NCBI GenBank assembly: GCA_012517325.1
Contig: JAAYVF010000069.1
Span: forward strand, 1-45,897
Source: Myxococcales bacterium
GTDB lineage: Bacteria > Lernaellota > Lernaellaia > Lernaellales > Lernaellaceae
DNA length: 45,897 bases
Reading direction: 5' to 3'
Shown here in pieces: positions 23,501 through 34,170 of the stretch; position 1 is the first letter of the stretch; every line of letters begins with the position of its first letter. The position numbers and the translations under genes are program-made. The notes under the pieces were generated by a model. That model was not told the DNA's origin and did no database searches. It saw only the letters and a program-made list of their open reading frames with translations.

Positions 23501-25171
23501 TTAAAAGATTTTTCGGCCGGCGCGGGGATGCAGGCGCAGCATCATCCCTTCGACAAACCAGATCGGGTTCTCCACCGGCTCATTCTGGTCGGTGCTTGCG
23601 GCCGGCGACCAATCGGCGATCGCGCGTTCGTCGTGCAGCATCAGCGGCGGCGGCAGGCGGTGGCTGCGGCGATAGGCTTCCATGGCCGCCTGCGTCTGTT
23701 TGGTGATCAGCGGCGTCAAATCCATCAGGTGCTGGTGGCCGTCGCTGAAGCCGTAAAACACTTTTTGCTCTTCGAGCGGCAGGCGGGCGAAAATTCCCAG
23801 CCGCTCGCCGCTCGGCGCGGCGTTGTCGCGCAGCACCAGCCGGCCGCCGACCAGCATCCGATAGCCGACCTGCCGCGGCGGCATGCCGGAATAGTGCGCG
23901 GCCAGAAACGCCGCTTCCATCAAACCCAACCGTGAGGAATCCGTCGGCAGCAGAACCTCGGTGCCGTTCGGCGTGTCGGTCACAAGTTTGGCCAGTTCAC
24001 GGCCCATCCGGTTGACCAACAGCGCCCGGTGCGTCAGAACCTGCTCCAGGCGAAAAGTCTGTGGCCCGACCAGAAAAACCAACATGGCGATAACAATGAT
24101 TTTACGGCGTCGCGACATTCCGAACGAGAAAAGGTCGGCCACCCAGATCGCCAGAAAGATCAGCGAGGGATAGAGCGCCGCCCAGGCCGTCGTGCGGGCG
24201 GGCGGGCCGGGCAGTTCCAGGTTTGTCGCGGCCGGCAACAGGGTCAGCAGGGCGAGCAGCGGCCAGATCGCCAGGCGCGGATGTTTGCGAAACCCGGCCA
24301 TGGTGGCGGACATCAACGCCGCCGAGAGCAGGGCGATGAACACCGGTCCCAGCCATTCCGGACCGCGTGGCATCGTCGGATCGACCGGCAGAAACCAACC
24401 GCGTAGCAACCAGGCTGCGTGGATCGGAAAACGCGATGGCGTCCACTGCCGCAAATTTTCAAGGTACAGCACCGGCCGGCCGAACGAGTTCATGTAATAG
24501 GCGATCAGGACGACGCCGGCCAGCGAGGCGAGCGGCGCGGCGATCCGGCGCGGCCAGGGGTTTTCCTCGGGCTTCCGTGGGCCGGCGAAAGCCGTTAACA
24601 GCACCGCGGGGAGCACGATCAACCCGGCGACATCACAGGCGGCCGCCAGAAACGAAAACAGCAGGACCGGAAAAAGCAGGCGGATCGGGCCCTCTTGCTT
24701 CATCAACAGGGTAAACGCCATGGCCAACAAGGTATAACTCATCGCCAGGATCACCGCCAAGGAAGACAATCCCGCGACGGTGCCGGCGGCGATCGGATGC
24801 AGCGCTGCCAGGAGAATCGCCGGCCAGACCATGGAACGGTCGGGTTGCCAGAGGCGTAAAAGAAAGAACAGGAGATACAGCGCCGCCAGATGGGCGACGA
24901 TGACGGCGAACAATTGGATCGATGGATTGTTACCCAGCCAGCGGAATAATACCGCGACGGTCAGCAGCGACACCGGGGCGGTGCGGCTGAGCGCCTGGTT
25001 CAATTCGGGGCCGCCCAGAACTCCTGCCATATCGAGCCGGTCGGGCGCCAGACCGCCAAGCAGTTGAGCGGCGGCGGCCAGCACGAAATCGTCGGCTTCG
25101 CGAAAACCGTGCCGGAGCAACGGCGAATAGACGAGAACGACCAGAACGGCCAGTCCCAAGGCTGCCAGCAA
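23501..25171 (-). CDS. Multi-pass membrane protein, GT-C glycosyltransferase-like
   Basis: The protein has about 556 residues with some 10-12 predicted membrane segments in the first 390 and a soluble C-terminal part. The N-terminus (VLVYSPLLRHGFREADDFVL) resembles the first periplasmic loop of GT-C enzymes (PMT/GT39 type), where the acidic pair after the first helix binds the lipid-sugar donor. The visible start is TTG at 25171; the frame stays open upstream into the DUF721 gene, so the true start is uncertain. A transfer of sugar from a polyprenyl-phosphate donor at the outer face of the inner membrane is the family expectation. The acceptor is unknown. Confidence 0.75.
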   Translation of the reverse strand: MLAALGLAVLVVLVYSPLLRHGFREADDFVLAAAAQLLGGLAPDRLDMAGVLGGPELNQALSRTAPVSLLTVAVLFRWLGNNPSIQLFAVIVAHLAALYLLFFLLRLWQPDRSMVWPAILLAALHPIAAGTVAGLSSLAVILAMSYTLLAMAFTLLMKQEGPIRLLFPVLLFSFLAAACDVAGLIVLPAVLLTAFAGPRKPEENPWPRRIAAPLASLAGVVLIAYYMNSFGRPVLYLENLRQWTPSRFPIHAAWLLRGWFLPVDPTMPRGPEWLGPVFIALLSAALMSATMAGFRKHPRLAIWPLLALLTLLPAATNLELPGPPARTTAWAALYPSLIFLAIWVADLFSFGMSRRRKIIVIAMLVFLVGPQTFRLEQVLTHRALLVNRMGRELAKLVTDTPNGTEVLLPTDSSRLGLMEAAFLAAHYSGMPPRQVGYRMLVGGRLVLRDNAAPSGERLGIFARLPLEEQKVFYGFSDGHQHLMDLTPLITKQTQAAMEAYRRSHRLPPPLMLHDERAIADWSPAASTDQNEPVENPIWFVEGMMLRLHPRAGRKIF

Positions 25172-25200
25172 GGTTCGGCCGCGTGGTGAAAGATGGCGGA

Positions 25201-25698
25201 TCAGCTTCGCGACTCCCCACGGCGTTTGGCCAACCGGCGGCTGTTCGCCCAGATGCGAGCCGCCAGCCGGCGATGCTCGGGATATTTGCCGATCGCGCTT
25301 TCGTCGAGTTGGCGGTCGATGTCGTCGGTTTCGACCTCGATCGTTTCCAATGGCGGTGGCGCCGCGGGCATCCGCGTCAGCGGTTCGATGACGCCGGTGA
25401 CGACGCGAAGTTTGGTCAGCTGCGCGTCGCCGGTCCGTTCGGCGATCCGCTCCAAAATCAGCGTCGCGTGCATTTTAATGTCGTGTCCCCAGGAGCTATC
25501 GACTGTTTTAATGACCAGTGTCCGGCCTTTGATTTCGACCGGCCGGCAGACTTCCGCCAGCCGCGCACCGACAATCTGTTCCCACAACGGAAACAGCCGG
25601 TGCCGCCCGATCAGCGATTCCAGCCCGAAACGACGGGCGACGGATTCGACCAGTTCGGCGGAATTGTGCACGTTTTTGCCGTATTTGGCTCCGCTCAT
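25201..25698 (-). CDS. DUF721/DciA-like protein
   Basis: The protein has 165 residues from MSGAKYGKNVHNSAELVESV, chosen because GGAGG lies five bases upstream. The DUF721 core (about residues 10-105) shows LFPLWEQIVGARLAEVCRPVEIKGRTLVIKTVDSSWGHDIKMHATLILERI, here seen in parts: W-x2-I-V-G, then C-R-P-V, then the S-S-x-W-x2-D segment. Family members include DciA, the ancestral loader of the replicative helicase DnaB. The C-terminal ~60 residues are charged and less conserved. It is followed by the GT-C-like gene 29 bases downstream and is divergent from the OPT transporter. DciA function is likely but not proved, since DUF721 is broad. Confidence 0.85.
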   Translation of the reverse strand: MSGAKYGKNVHNSAELVESVARRFGLESLIGRHRLFPLWEQIVGARLAEVCRPVEIKGRTLVIKTVDSSWGHDIKMHATLILERIAERTGDAQLTKLRVVTGVIEPLTRMPAAPPPLETIEVETDDIDRQLDESAIGKYPEHRRLAARIWANSRRLAKRRGESRS

Positions 25699-25873
25699 CG
25701 CGCCTCCGGCGAGTATCATGCGATTAAAGCGGAAACGGGTAAAGCTGTTTTTCGCGGGCGAAACGGCAGTACGACGGGATCGGATGATGAAGTAAAGCCG
25801 ATCATTGCCGGTTTCGGAAGCGCGTGATATTTTCACTGGCGTTTATCACCCGCAAGACAAGGATTTATCGACC

Positions 25874-27652
25874 ATGAAGAACAGTTGGTTGCCGAAAGTC
25901 GACACGTGGCAGTACTACGTGCTGCTGGCCGGCGTGACCGGCGTGCTGCTCGGGCCGCTGGGCGGCCTGGCGGCGATGTACATGAATTTCAGCCTCGGCT
26001 TTTTCGTCGGCGGCCAGGTGCTGGTCGGCATCCTGGGCAGCGTCATCACCTTCCATTACGGGGCGCAAGGACGGCACGGCGCGAATTACATGCAGACCAT
26101 GGCCGGCGTGCTCTCCTCGATGTGCGGCATGGCGGTGTTGGTGCAGGCGATGTACTGGCTGGGCATGACGCCGCCGCCGGCCTGGCAGATGGCGGTGTTT
26201 TTCATCGCGGTCGGCATGTTCGGCATCGGCCTGGGCGTAATCTATACGCCGCTACTGGTCGATCGCCTGAAGCTGACCTATCCGTCCGGCGCCGCCGTGG
26301 CGACGATCATCCGCGCGCTGACCGATCCCAAGCTGCTCAAGGTGTCGATCATGAAACTGGGCGGCGGCATTTTGGCCGGCGCGGGCGGCGGCGTGTTGAC
26401 GGGCACCAGCATTCCGATGGGCGGCTTTTCGTCATCGACGCTGGGCGCCGGAATGATCGTCAGCCAGCGGATCGCCATCCCGGGGCTGGTGATGGGACTG
26501 ATCGGCTACGCGATGACACCCACGCTCAAGGCCTGGGGCTGGATCGGCGCCACCGATCCCTTCCGTAAAATCGGCTTTTTGATCGCCCTGGCGATGATCC
26601 TGGGCGCTTCACTGGTCGACCTGACCCTGATCTTCTGGGAGGCGATCCAGCGGATCCGCGGTGCCATGAAGGAAAAGCCGGAAGAGACCCCCGCGAATCA
26701 ACAGGTCAATTTCAAGATTTTCATCGGCTGGGCAATCTTCTGGGGCGTGATCGTGACCGTGCTGGCCAAGACGATGTTGCATCAGCCCATCGGCTTCATT
26801 CTGCTGGCTTTGGGACTGGTGTTGCTGTTTTTGCTCGTCAACGGCATCTCGACCGGTATCTCCGATTCGAACCCGATCTCCTCGGCGTTCGTGCTGAGCG
26901 TGCTGTTGATGTCGGTGCTGGGATTGAAAGACCCGGTGCTGGGCTTGTTCGCCGCCAGCATCCTGCTCATTTGCTGCTCGGTCGGCGTGGACATGCAACA
27001 AGCGCTGGCCACCGGCCGGCGGCTCGGCACCAGCCGGATGATCCAGTTTCATTTTCAGTGGGGCGGGGTGATCATCGGGGCCATTTTCTCGATGATGCTG
27101 GCCGGCGTGTTTTTTAAGGCCTATCCCGACTTGACGCTCAACGCGGTCCATCAGGAAGTGCCGAAGTGGCAATCGGCGATGACCTATAAGATCGTCGGCA
27201 TCCTCGAGGACATCGGCAACCTCAAGCCGCACCAGATGTACGCGCTGATCATCGGGCTCGTTTACGGTGTCGCGGTACAGATCCTGCGCAAGCTGCTCAA
27301 GGACAGCGCGCGTTACCGTGAATTTCTGGCCCGGGCGAAACAGAGCGGCAGCGCCGCGGAGCGGTGGCGCGGGATCATTGCGGACTTCTGCATCGACGCG
27401 CTGCTGTTGAGCAGCCCGTACGCCTTTTCGTTCGGCGGTTTCGTCGACGTGCCGACGGTGCTCTGGTTCGCGGTGGGCGGCGTGATTTGTTCGTCGATCA
27501 ATTTCTATTCGCAACAAAAGGTCAAGCCGGGCGAGGAAATGCCGGAGGAAATCGGCACGACCTTCCTGGTCGGCGGCGGGTTGATCGCGGGCGACGCGAT
27601 TTACGCGTTGGCGATCGGTCTGGTGGGGTTGTTCGGCTTGTTGTTGGGCTGA
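25874..27652 (+). CDS. OPT-family oligopeptide/metal-chelate transporter
   Basis: The protein has 592 residues and about 14 membrane segments, as usual for prokaryotic OPT proteins. The start is MKNSWLPKVDTWQYY. Characteristic parts are LGVIYTPLLVDRLKLTYPSGAAVATIIRAL (visible as the Y-P-S-G motif), the NGISTGISDSNPISSAF segment and the late SSPYAFSFGGFVD. Members import oligopeptides or metal-peptide chelates driven by protons. The substrate cannot be told. It stands alone between divergent DUF721 and the downstream glycosyltransferase-like gene, which begins 36 bases after its stop and might be co-transcribed. Confidence 0.93.
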   Translation: MKNSWLPKVDTWQYYVLLAGVTGVLLGPLGGLAAMYMNFSLGFFVGGQVLVGILGSVITFHYGAQGRHGANYMQTMAGVLSSMCGMAVLVQAMYWLGMTPPPAWQMAVFFIAVGMFGIGLGVIYTPLLVDRLKLTYPSGAAVATIIRALTDPKLLKVSIMKLGGGILAGAGGGVLTGTSIPMGGFSSSTLGAGMIVSQRIAIPGLVMGLIGYAMTPTLKAWGWIGATDPFRKIGFLIALAMILGASLVDLTLIFWEAIQRIRGAMKEKPEETPANQQVNFKIFIGWAIFWGVIVTVLAKTMLHQPIGFILLALGLVLLFLLVNGISTGISDSNPISSAFVLSVLLMSVLGLKDPVLGLFAASILLICCSVGVDMQQALATGRRLGTSRMIQFHFQWGGVIIGAIFSMMLAGVFFKAYPDLTLNAVHQEVPKWQSAMTYKIVGILEDIGNLKPHQMYALIIGLVYGVAVQILRKLLKDSARYREFLARAKQSGSAAERWRGIIADFCIDALLLSSPYAFSFGGFVDVPTVLWFAVGGVICSSINFYSQQKVKPGEEMPEEIGTTFLVGGGLIAGDAIYALAIGLVGLFGLLLG

Positions 27653-27688
27653 TCGCGGCTCGGTTTTGCAGGCCAGACGGGGCGATTG

Positions 27689-29713
27689 ATGCGCGGCGGA
27701 GCTCTCGGAATTTTCATCGGACTGCTGGTCTTGCCGACGGCGGCGCTACTCTTGCTTTGGCCGGTTCACGGGCTCAACACGCATTATTACGCGATCCGCG
27801 ACGAGCAGCCCGTGTTTTGCGCCACGGCCGTTTCCACCGACCTCTTCTATTCCGAAACCGGACTGTTTCAATCGCCGTGCCGGTACGCCTGGAACAGCAA
27901 ATTGCACGGCGACAACGACAAAGTCCCCGAATTGGCGGCCGAGTGGGCGGGCTATTTACGGGTTCCACACGCCGGTTCCTACTACTTTGCCTCGAAAAGC
28001 CCCGGTGATTTTTCGCTCGATCTCGGACCGCATCGAATCACGCTGTCGCCGGACGAACCGGCCGCGCGGCCGCTCTATCTGACGGCGGGGCTTTATCGCC
28101 TGAACGCGCATTATCGCGGCGAAAACGGACCGATGCTGACTTGGAACCGATCGGCCGGTAATCAACGGCCGATCGATCTGCGGTATTTCTACCGCCGCCC
28201 GCCGGCGCCGTTGGCGACTACCCTGGCCGTATTGTCGTTCGTCGCGCTTTTTTTCGCCGAATTCTATTTTCTAGCGCGGCTGGCGCCCGCCCGGGCGGCC
28301 GCTTTGGGGGATTTCGTCTGGCGGCGGCGCTACGGCCTGGCGCTGGTGTTTCTTTTGGCGCTGGTTTTGGCGACGCGGCTCTATCAATACGATCGCATGC
28401 CGTTTGCCGGCGAATCGGGCGACGAATACAACGTCGCGCTCAACGGGTTGAACCTGGTCTACACCGGCGTCCCGTCCTCCTGGTCGATTTTAAAGGCTTA
28501 TCAACCCGCCCAGAGAGAAAAACAGCCGATCTTCGGACGTAATTTTTCAATTGTCCGGCCGTTCTTTGATCACCCGCCCGGCCATTCACTGCTCACCGGA
28601 GTCTGGTTGCGAATCATGGGCGTCGGCTATGACGAGCGCTACGAGCATTACTTCGAAAACAAGGCGCGCCTCGTGCCGATCGTCGCGACGGTGTTCAATG
28701 CCTTATTGCTCTTTTTCCTGGCGTGGCGGGTCTGCGGCCGGCGCGACCTGGCCTTGCTGGCGGTGCTGGTGTTCGCGCTCTATCCACCGGCCATGTTCAG
28801 CGGCCGGCTGTCCAAGGAAGAAAATTTTCTCATCACGTTTTTTCTGCTCGCGCTCCTGGGAGTGGAAAATTATCTATCGACCGGCAAGCCGAGCCGCCTG
28901 CTCCTGGCCGCTGTCGCCGCCGGTGCGGCTTGTCTTTTCAAGGTGTCCGGATTGGCGGTGGTCGGCGGCGCGGCCGGGGTGCTCATCGCGGCGCGCCGGT
29001 GGCGGGCGGCGTTGTGGGTGGGCGCGATCGGCGCGGTGTTTTTTGGTTTGTATTTCGCCTACGGCGCTTACTACGACTGGTCGACTTTTCTGCGCGTCTT
29101 CGCCGGGCAGGCCAATCGCCAGTTCAGCAAGGTCGGCGGCTCATCCCTGAGCACGCAGGGGTTGTGGGCGCTGCTGACTTATTCCGCGCCGGTGCGAAAA
29201 AACTTTTTCTCGCTGACGCATCTCTGGTTTTGGCTTGGCCTGTTTTTCTTCTGGCGCGAACAAAGCAAGCTCCCGGAGGACCGGCGCTGGCGAGTGGATC
29301 TGGTCGTCTGGCCGGCGCTGATCTACCTGGCGTTCATGGCGATCACCATTAGCTCGGATCTGCCTTACGGCTGGTATCGCATCCCGTTTCTGCCGTTTTT
29401 CGCGATCGCCGCGGCCTGGTATCTCGATCGATTGTTGCGTGAGGGCCAAACCCCGCCGGCGGTTTTATTCTGCTTGCTGCCGTTGAACGACGCCCTTTAC
29501 TGGGGCTGGCTCGCGCCGGCGACGCACCACCGACTGACCTACCGGCTGGCCAACCTGGTTCCCGTAGGCTTGCTGGTGTTGGCGCAACTGTTGCCACCGC
29601 GTTATCGACCGGCCGCGGTGAAGGTTGTTTCCTGGGTGGCGGTCGGCGCGGTTTGCATCCTGACGATCGTCAGCCTGTTCCGCCGCTGGTACCTTTACGA
29701 TCTGGAATACTGA
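27689..29713 (+). CDS. GT-C membrane glycosyltransferase with N-terminal PA14-like domain
   Basis: The protein has 674 residues. I use the ATG at 27689; a TTG lies three bases before it. After a first membrane helix (about 5-25), residues ~30-165 form a soluble domain with the pattern of PA14/GLEYA modules: AEWAGYLRVPHAGSYYFASKSPGDFSLDLG, then the late GLYRLNAHYRGENGPMLTWN segment. A second helix follows, then from ~210 a GT39/ArnT-like core with the acidic donor loop FAGESGDEYNVALN and about ten helices. PA14 domains bind carbohydrate, so the fusion may recognise the glycan acceptor in the periplasm. Donor and acceptor are not known. Confidence 0.83.
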   Translation: MRGGALGIFIGLLVLPTAALLLLWPVHGLNTHYYAIRDEQPVFCATAVSTDLFYSETGLFQSPCRYAWNSKLHGDNDKVPELAAEWAGYLRVPHAGSYYFASKSPGDFSLDLGPHRITLSPDEPAARPLYLTAGLYRLNAHYRGENGPMLTWNRSAGNQRPIDLRYFYRRPPAPLATTLAVLSFVALFFAEFYFLARLAPARAAALGDFVWRRRYGLALVFLLALVLATRLYQYDRMPFAGESGDEYNVALNGLNLVYTGVPSSWSILKAYQPAQREKQPIFGRNFSIVRPFFDHPPGHSLLTGVWLRIMGVGYDERYEHYFENKARLVPIVATVFNALLLFFLAWRVCGRRDLALLAVLVFALYPPAMFSGRLSKEENFLITFFLLALLGVENYLSTGKPSRLLLAAVAAGAACLFKVSGLAVVGGAAGVLIAARRWRAALWVGAIGAVFFGLYFAYGAYYDWSTFLRVFAGQANRQFSKVGGSSLSTQGLWALLTYSAPVRKNFFSLTHLWFWLGLFFFWREQSKLPEDRRWRVDLVVWPALIYLAFMAITISSDLPYGWYRIPFLPFFAIAAAWYLDRLLREGQTPPAVLFCLLPLNDALYWGWLAPATHHRLTYRLANLVPVGLLVLAQLLPPRYRPAAVKVVSWVAVGAVCILTIVSLFRRWYLYDLEY

Positions 29714-29727
29714 AAGGGGGATTCGCC

Positions 29728-29959
29728 GTGTCCAACGGGCGCAAAATCCTGTTGCTCTGTTGGACCCTCTGGCCGCTCATTTGCTTCTTCCTGTTTTTCG
29801 CTGTGGTGGTGGGATTCGCCGTCACGAGCATCTACCGCGAACAGACGAGCGCCCGCGCCGACCAGTCAGCCGTTGCCGTCGCTCCGCTTGATCTGGCTGC
29901 TGCTGATCCTGTTTTTCAACATGTTTTGTATGCCGGTTTATTGGTACCTGTACATATGA
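29728..29959 (+). pseudogene. Small two-helix membrane protein, apparently frameshifted
   Basis: GTG at 29728 has a strong AAAGGGGG site upstream, 14 bases after the glycosyltransferase stop. The first frame gives a hydrophobic helix (LLLCWTLWPLICFFLFFAVVVGFAV) and then turns into unconvincing sequence that runs on into the opposite-strand transporter gene. The +1 frame from about 29870 instead encodes a second helix, LRLIWLLLILFFNMFCMP, then VYWYLYI and a stop at 29957-29959, directly before the terminator hairpin. So the intact gene most likely spans 29728-29959 with one indel, a sequencing error or a real mutation. Programmed frameshifting is possible but no slippery heptamer is obvious. 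Confidence 0.6.
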
Positions 29960-29984
29960 AAACCGCGCCCGTTGCCGGGCGCGG
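29959..29984 (-). terminator. Rho-independent terminator of the POT transporter gene
   Basis: CCGCGCCCG (29963-29971) and CGGGCGCGG (29976-29984) form a perfect 9-bp stem with a four-base loop. On the minus strand it is followed by TTTTC. It lies between convergent genes and may also block transcription from the plus side. Confidence 0.82.
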
Positions 29985-30019
29985 TCGGTTGAAACGAGGA
30001 TTTTTTCAAACCGCGACGG

Positions 30020-31366
<1,347 letters not shown>

Positions 31367-31708
31367 TTCTCTCTCCCTTTCGCAGGTGCGGTAGATGAAA
31401 AAGATGTTTTGACTTTACTAGGATAGGAACGGGGAGAAGTCAATGCGATTTGCCTCTGCGGAGGTTCTCTGATTGATGTGGATAGATTCTTCGGTCAAGG
31501 GCCACAGAATGAAAACGACCGATAATCTGTAAAGTGAGCAACCGCTCATCGGTCATTTTTAATATGTTCTTGCGCAGAAAAACTGACACCGGATGCAAAA
31601 TTTCCTCTTGTTTTTTGTCTAGATGCATGCTATTGGCAAAATCGCGGCACTAAGAATCTGTATTTCCAGTGGGGCTGGGAAGGGGGATAAGACTGTAAGG
31701 AGTCCCCG
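31367..31708. other. Intergenic region between divergent genes, with one hairpin
   Basis: It holds the upstream regions of the POT gene (minus) and the HD-GYP gene (plus). GACCGAT (31517-31523) pairs with ATCGGTC (31548-31554), and inside it GAGC-AACC-GCTC (31536-31547) adds four pairs; ATTTTT follows on the plus strand, like a terminator with no gene before it. A 62-codon frame on the minus strand (31440-31628) lacks a ribosome site and is not called. Confidence 0.5.
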
Positions 31709-34123
31709 ATGCCCTGGAAAAATCTGCCGCGACCACTGCAATTTTACATCATCTTTTTAATCACGGCCGCCGCTGCTGTTTTCTTTCAACAAGTGCACTT
31801 CATGGCCGCCGCGCCGCTGACCTGGTCGCTGATTCTCTATATTCTGCTTTCCATTCTAACCGCCCGCATCAATGTGAAGATTCCCTACACCGACGTTCAT
31901 TTTTCGATGGATACGGCGTTCGTTTACGCGATTCTGATGCTCTACGGCGGCTTGCCGGCGATGGTGGCGGATTCGGCGAGCAAGATCATCAACACCATGC
32001 CGCACATCAAGCAGCAGACCTGGTACAAGGTTCCCTTCAACGTCGCGTCGGGGTTGTTGTCGGTCTTCGCGGCCGGCCAGGTCTACTATCTGTTGTTGCC
32101 GAACAACCCGACGTATAGCGGCTATCTGCTGCCGCTGGCCTGCATGGCCATGGCGTATTTCCTGGTCAATTCGATCACCGTGGCGGTGGCGATCAGCCTT
32201 TCCACCGGGATGAACGTGATCAAGCTCTGGGTGGAAAATTTTCTGTGGACTTCCATCGGCTTTTTCGCGGCGTTGTCGATCGCGGTGCTAATTTACCTGC
32301 TCGATTTCACCATCGGCGCCCTGGCGTTTCTGGTCAGCCTGCCGATTCTGGGGCTCGTCTATTTTTCGCAGCGCGTTTACCTCCGGCAGGAGGAAGACGC
32401 CAAGGCGCACATCAACCAGCTCGAAGCGATGCACATGAGCACCATCGAGACGCTTTCGCTGGCCATCGACGCCAAGGACCAGATCACCCACGGTCACGTG
32501 CACCGGGTCACGGCCTACGTCACCAAACTGGCGGAATATCTCGGCGTGACCGCCCCCGAGGAAATGCAGGGGTTGCGCTTCGCGGCGCTGGTGCATGATA
32601 TCGGCAAAATCGGCATTCCCGATTTGCTGCTGGCCAAGCCGGGGCGGTTCACCCACGAGGAGATGGACCGGATGCGCATGCACCCGGTGATCGGCGCCCA
32701 GATCGTCAAGGCGGTGTCGACCGATTTCCCCATCACCGACATCGTGCTGTGTCATCACGAGCGGTGGGACGGCACGGGCTATCCGCGGCGGCTGAAAGGC
32801 GAGGCGATCAACCGTTTCGCCCGCATGTTGGCGATCTGCGACGTCTACGACGCCCTGCGCTCCGACCGGCCTTACCGGCGGGCGATGTGCAAGGAAAAGG
32901 CCGTCAACATCATTCGCGACGAACGCGGCGGCGCTTTCGATCCGGAAATCACCGACGTCTTTTTGACCCACTTGGAGGATTTGGAGGCGGCGGCGGCCGA
33001 AGAGGATCGCCGCCTGGAAGCGCTGACATTTTCGACGCCTTCGTCGACCGACGGTTTGGACGTCGTGCACAATTACAACCCGCTGGAGTTGTACGGCCAG
33101 ATTTCCTACACGCAACAGGAAGTGTTCTTGCTTTACGAGACGGCCCAGTTGGTCGGCTTGAATCTGCCGGCGCAGGAGCTGGCGGCCAAGCTGATGACCA
33201 GCGTCGGCAAATTGATCCCCTACAACACCGCCATCGTGTTTTTGACCGACACCGCCGAGGATCATCTCGAGCCGCTGTACGTCGATTCGCGCGATGCCGG
33301 CGCGTTTTCCGGTTTCCGCATCGCGTTCGGGCGCGGCATGTCCGGCTGGGTGGCGCAAAACGGCCAGCCGATGCGCAACGTCGACCCCGTGGCCGAACTG
33401 GGCGAGTTGGATATCGCCGACCAGAAATACCGGACCATGCTGTCGGTGCCGCTGCGATTCGACGGGCGCACGGTCGGCGTGGTCAGCCTGTACTCCGAGA
33501 AAAAGGATTTCTACCAGGATCGCCACCAGGATCTGCTCATCAAGCTGTGCAGCATGGTCACCCCGGCCGTGGTCGGCGCGCTCAAGAGCGAAGAAATGAT
33601 GTCGGAGGATTTGATCGATCCCCTCACGCACCTGGGCAACGTGCGCGCGATGAAGCACTACTTCGAGGGCGAATTGATCGGCCACCCGCGACAGGAAGCC
33701 TATTCACTGTATTTGCTGGATTTGCGCGGCTGGCGGCAGATCAACCAGCGTTACGGGCATGAGACCGGCGATCGCCTGTTGCAGACGCTGGTCAGCGGCG
33801 TCACCGGCGTACTGCGTCCCGAGGATCGCTGCTTCCGTTGCGGGGCGGACGAACTTGCCGTCGTCGCGCACGGCGCCGACAAACAAGGCGCGATGGCGCT
33901 CACGGTGCGGCTGCGGCGTTCGATCACGCGCCTGGGCGTCAAGGTGGCCGGAGGCGTGCTCTCGCCCGATGTGGCGATCGGCTACGCCTCGTATCCCGAG
34001 GACGGCATCACGCCCGAGGAATTGTGGCGTGTCGCCGACAGCAACCTGTACAAGGACCAGATGCGTAGCGCGGTGCCCGCAAAGGATTGGCACAATTCAA
34101 TGGCGCCGGCCAGCGGATCCTGA
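31709..34123 (+). CDS. Membrane HD-GYP phosphodiesterase with GAF and degenerate GGDEF domain
   Basis: The protein has 804 residues. The first ~220 hold six or more membrane segments, a sensory module I cannot name. An HD-GYP domain follows (~240-425): His296-Asp297 in LVHDIGKIGIPD and HHERWDGTGYP (349-359), all residues for c-di-GMP hydrolysis present. A GAF domain spans ~470-620, and a GGDEF domain ~635-790 reads G-A-D-E-L (712-716), with N-Q in place of the usual N-D earlier. So the cyclase site looks inactive and may be regulatory. It probably lowers c-di-GMP in response to a membrane signal. AAGGAG precedes the ATG, and two FHA genes follow. Confidence 0.94.
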   Translation: MPWKNLPRPLQFYIIFLITAAAAVFFQQVHFMAAAPLTWSLILYILLSILTARINVKIPYTDVHFSMDTAFVYAILMLYGGLPAMVADSASKIINTMPHIKQQTWYKVPFNVASGLLSVFAAGQVYYLLLPNNPTYSGYLLPLACMAMAYFLVNSITVAVAISLSTGMNVIKLWVENFLWTSIGFFAALSIAVLIYLLDFTIGALAFLVSLPILGLVYFSQRVYLRQEEDAKAHINQLEAMHMSTIETLSLAIDAKDQITHGHVHRVTAYVTKLAEYLGVTAPEEMQGLRFAALVHDIGKIGIPDLLLAKPGRFTHEEMDRMRMHPVIGAQIVKAVSTDFPITDIVLCHHERWDGTGYPRRLKGEAINRFARMLAICDVYDALRSDRPYRRAMCKEKAVNIIRDERGGAFDPEITDVFLTHLEDLEAAAAEEDRRLEALTFSTPSSTDGLDVVHNYNPLELYGQISYTQQEVFLLYETAQLVGLNLPAQELAAKLMTSVGKLIPYNTAIVFLTDTAEDHLEPLYVDSRDAGAFSGFRIAFGRGMSGWVAQNGQPMRNVDPVAELGELDIADQKYRTMLSVPLRFDGRTVGVVSLYSEKKDFYQDRHQDLLIKLCSMVTPAVVGALKSEEMMSEDLIDPLTHLGNVRAMKHYFEGELIGHPRQEAYSLYLLDLRGWRQINQRYGHETGDRLLQTLVSGVTGVLRPEDRCFRCGADELAVVAHGADKQGAMALTVRLRRSITRLGVKVAGGVLSPDVAIGYASYPEDGITPEELWRVADSNLYKDQMRSAVPAKDWHNSMAPASGS

Positions 34124-34170
34124 TCCGTCGATCCTTGTTTACCCGCCGCGGTTGCCCGATAATAGCCGCC

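Noticed and set aside
31440-31628. A 62-codon minus-strand frame between the POT and HD-GYP genes
   Set aside because: No ribosome site precedes the ATG, and a hairpin lies across it.
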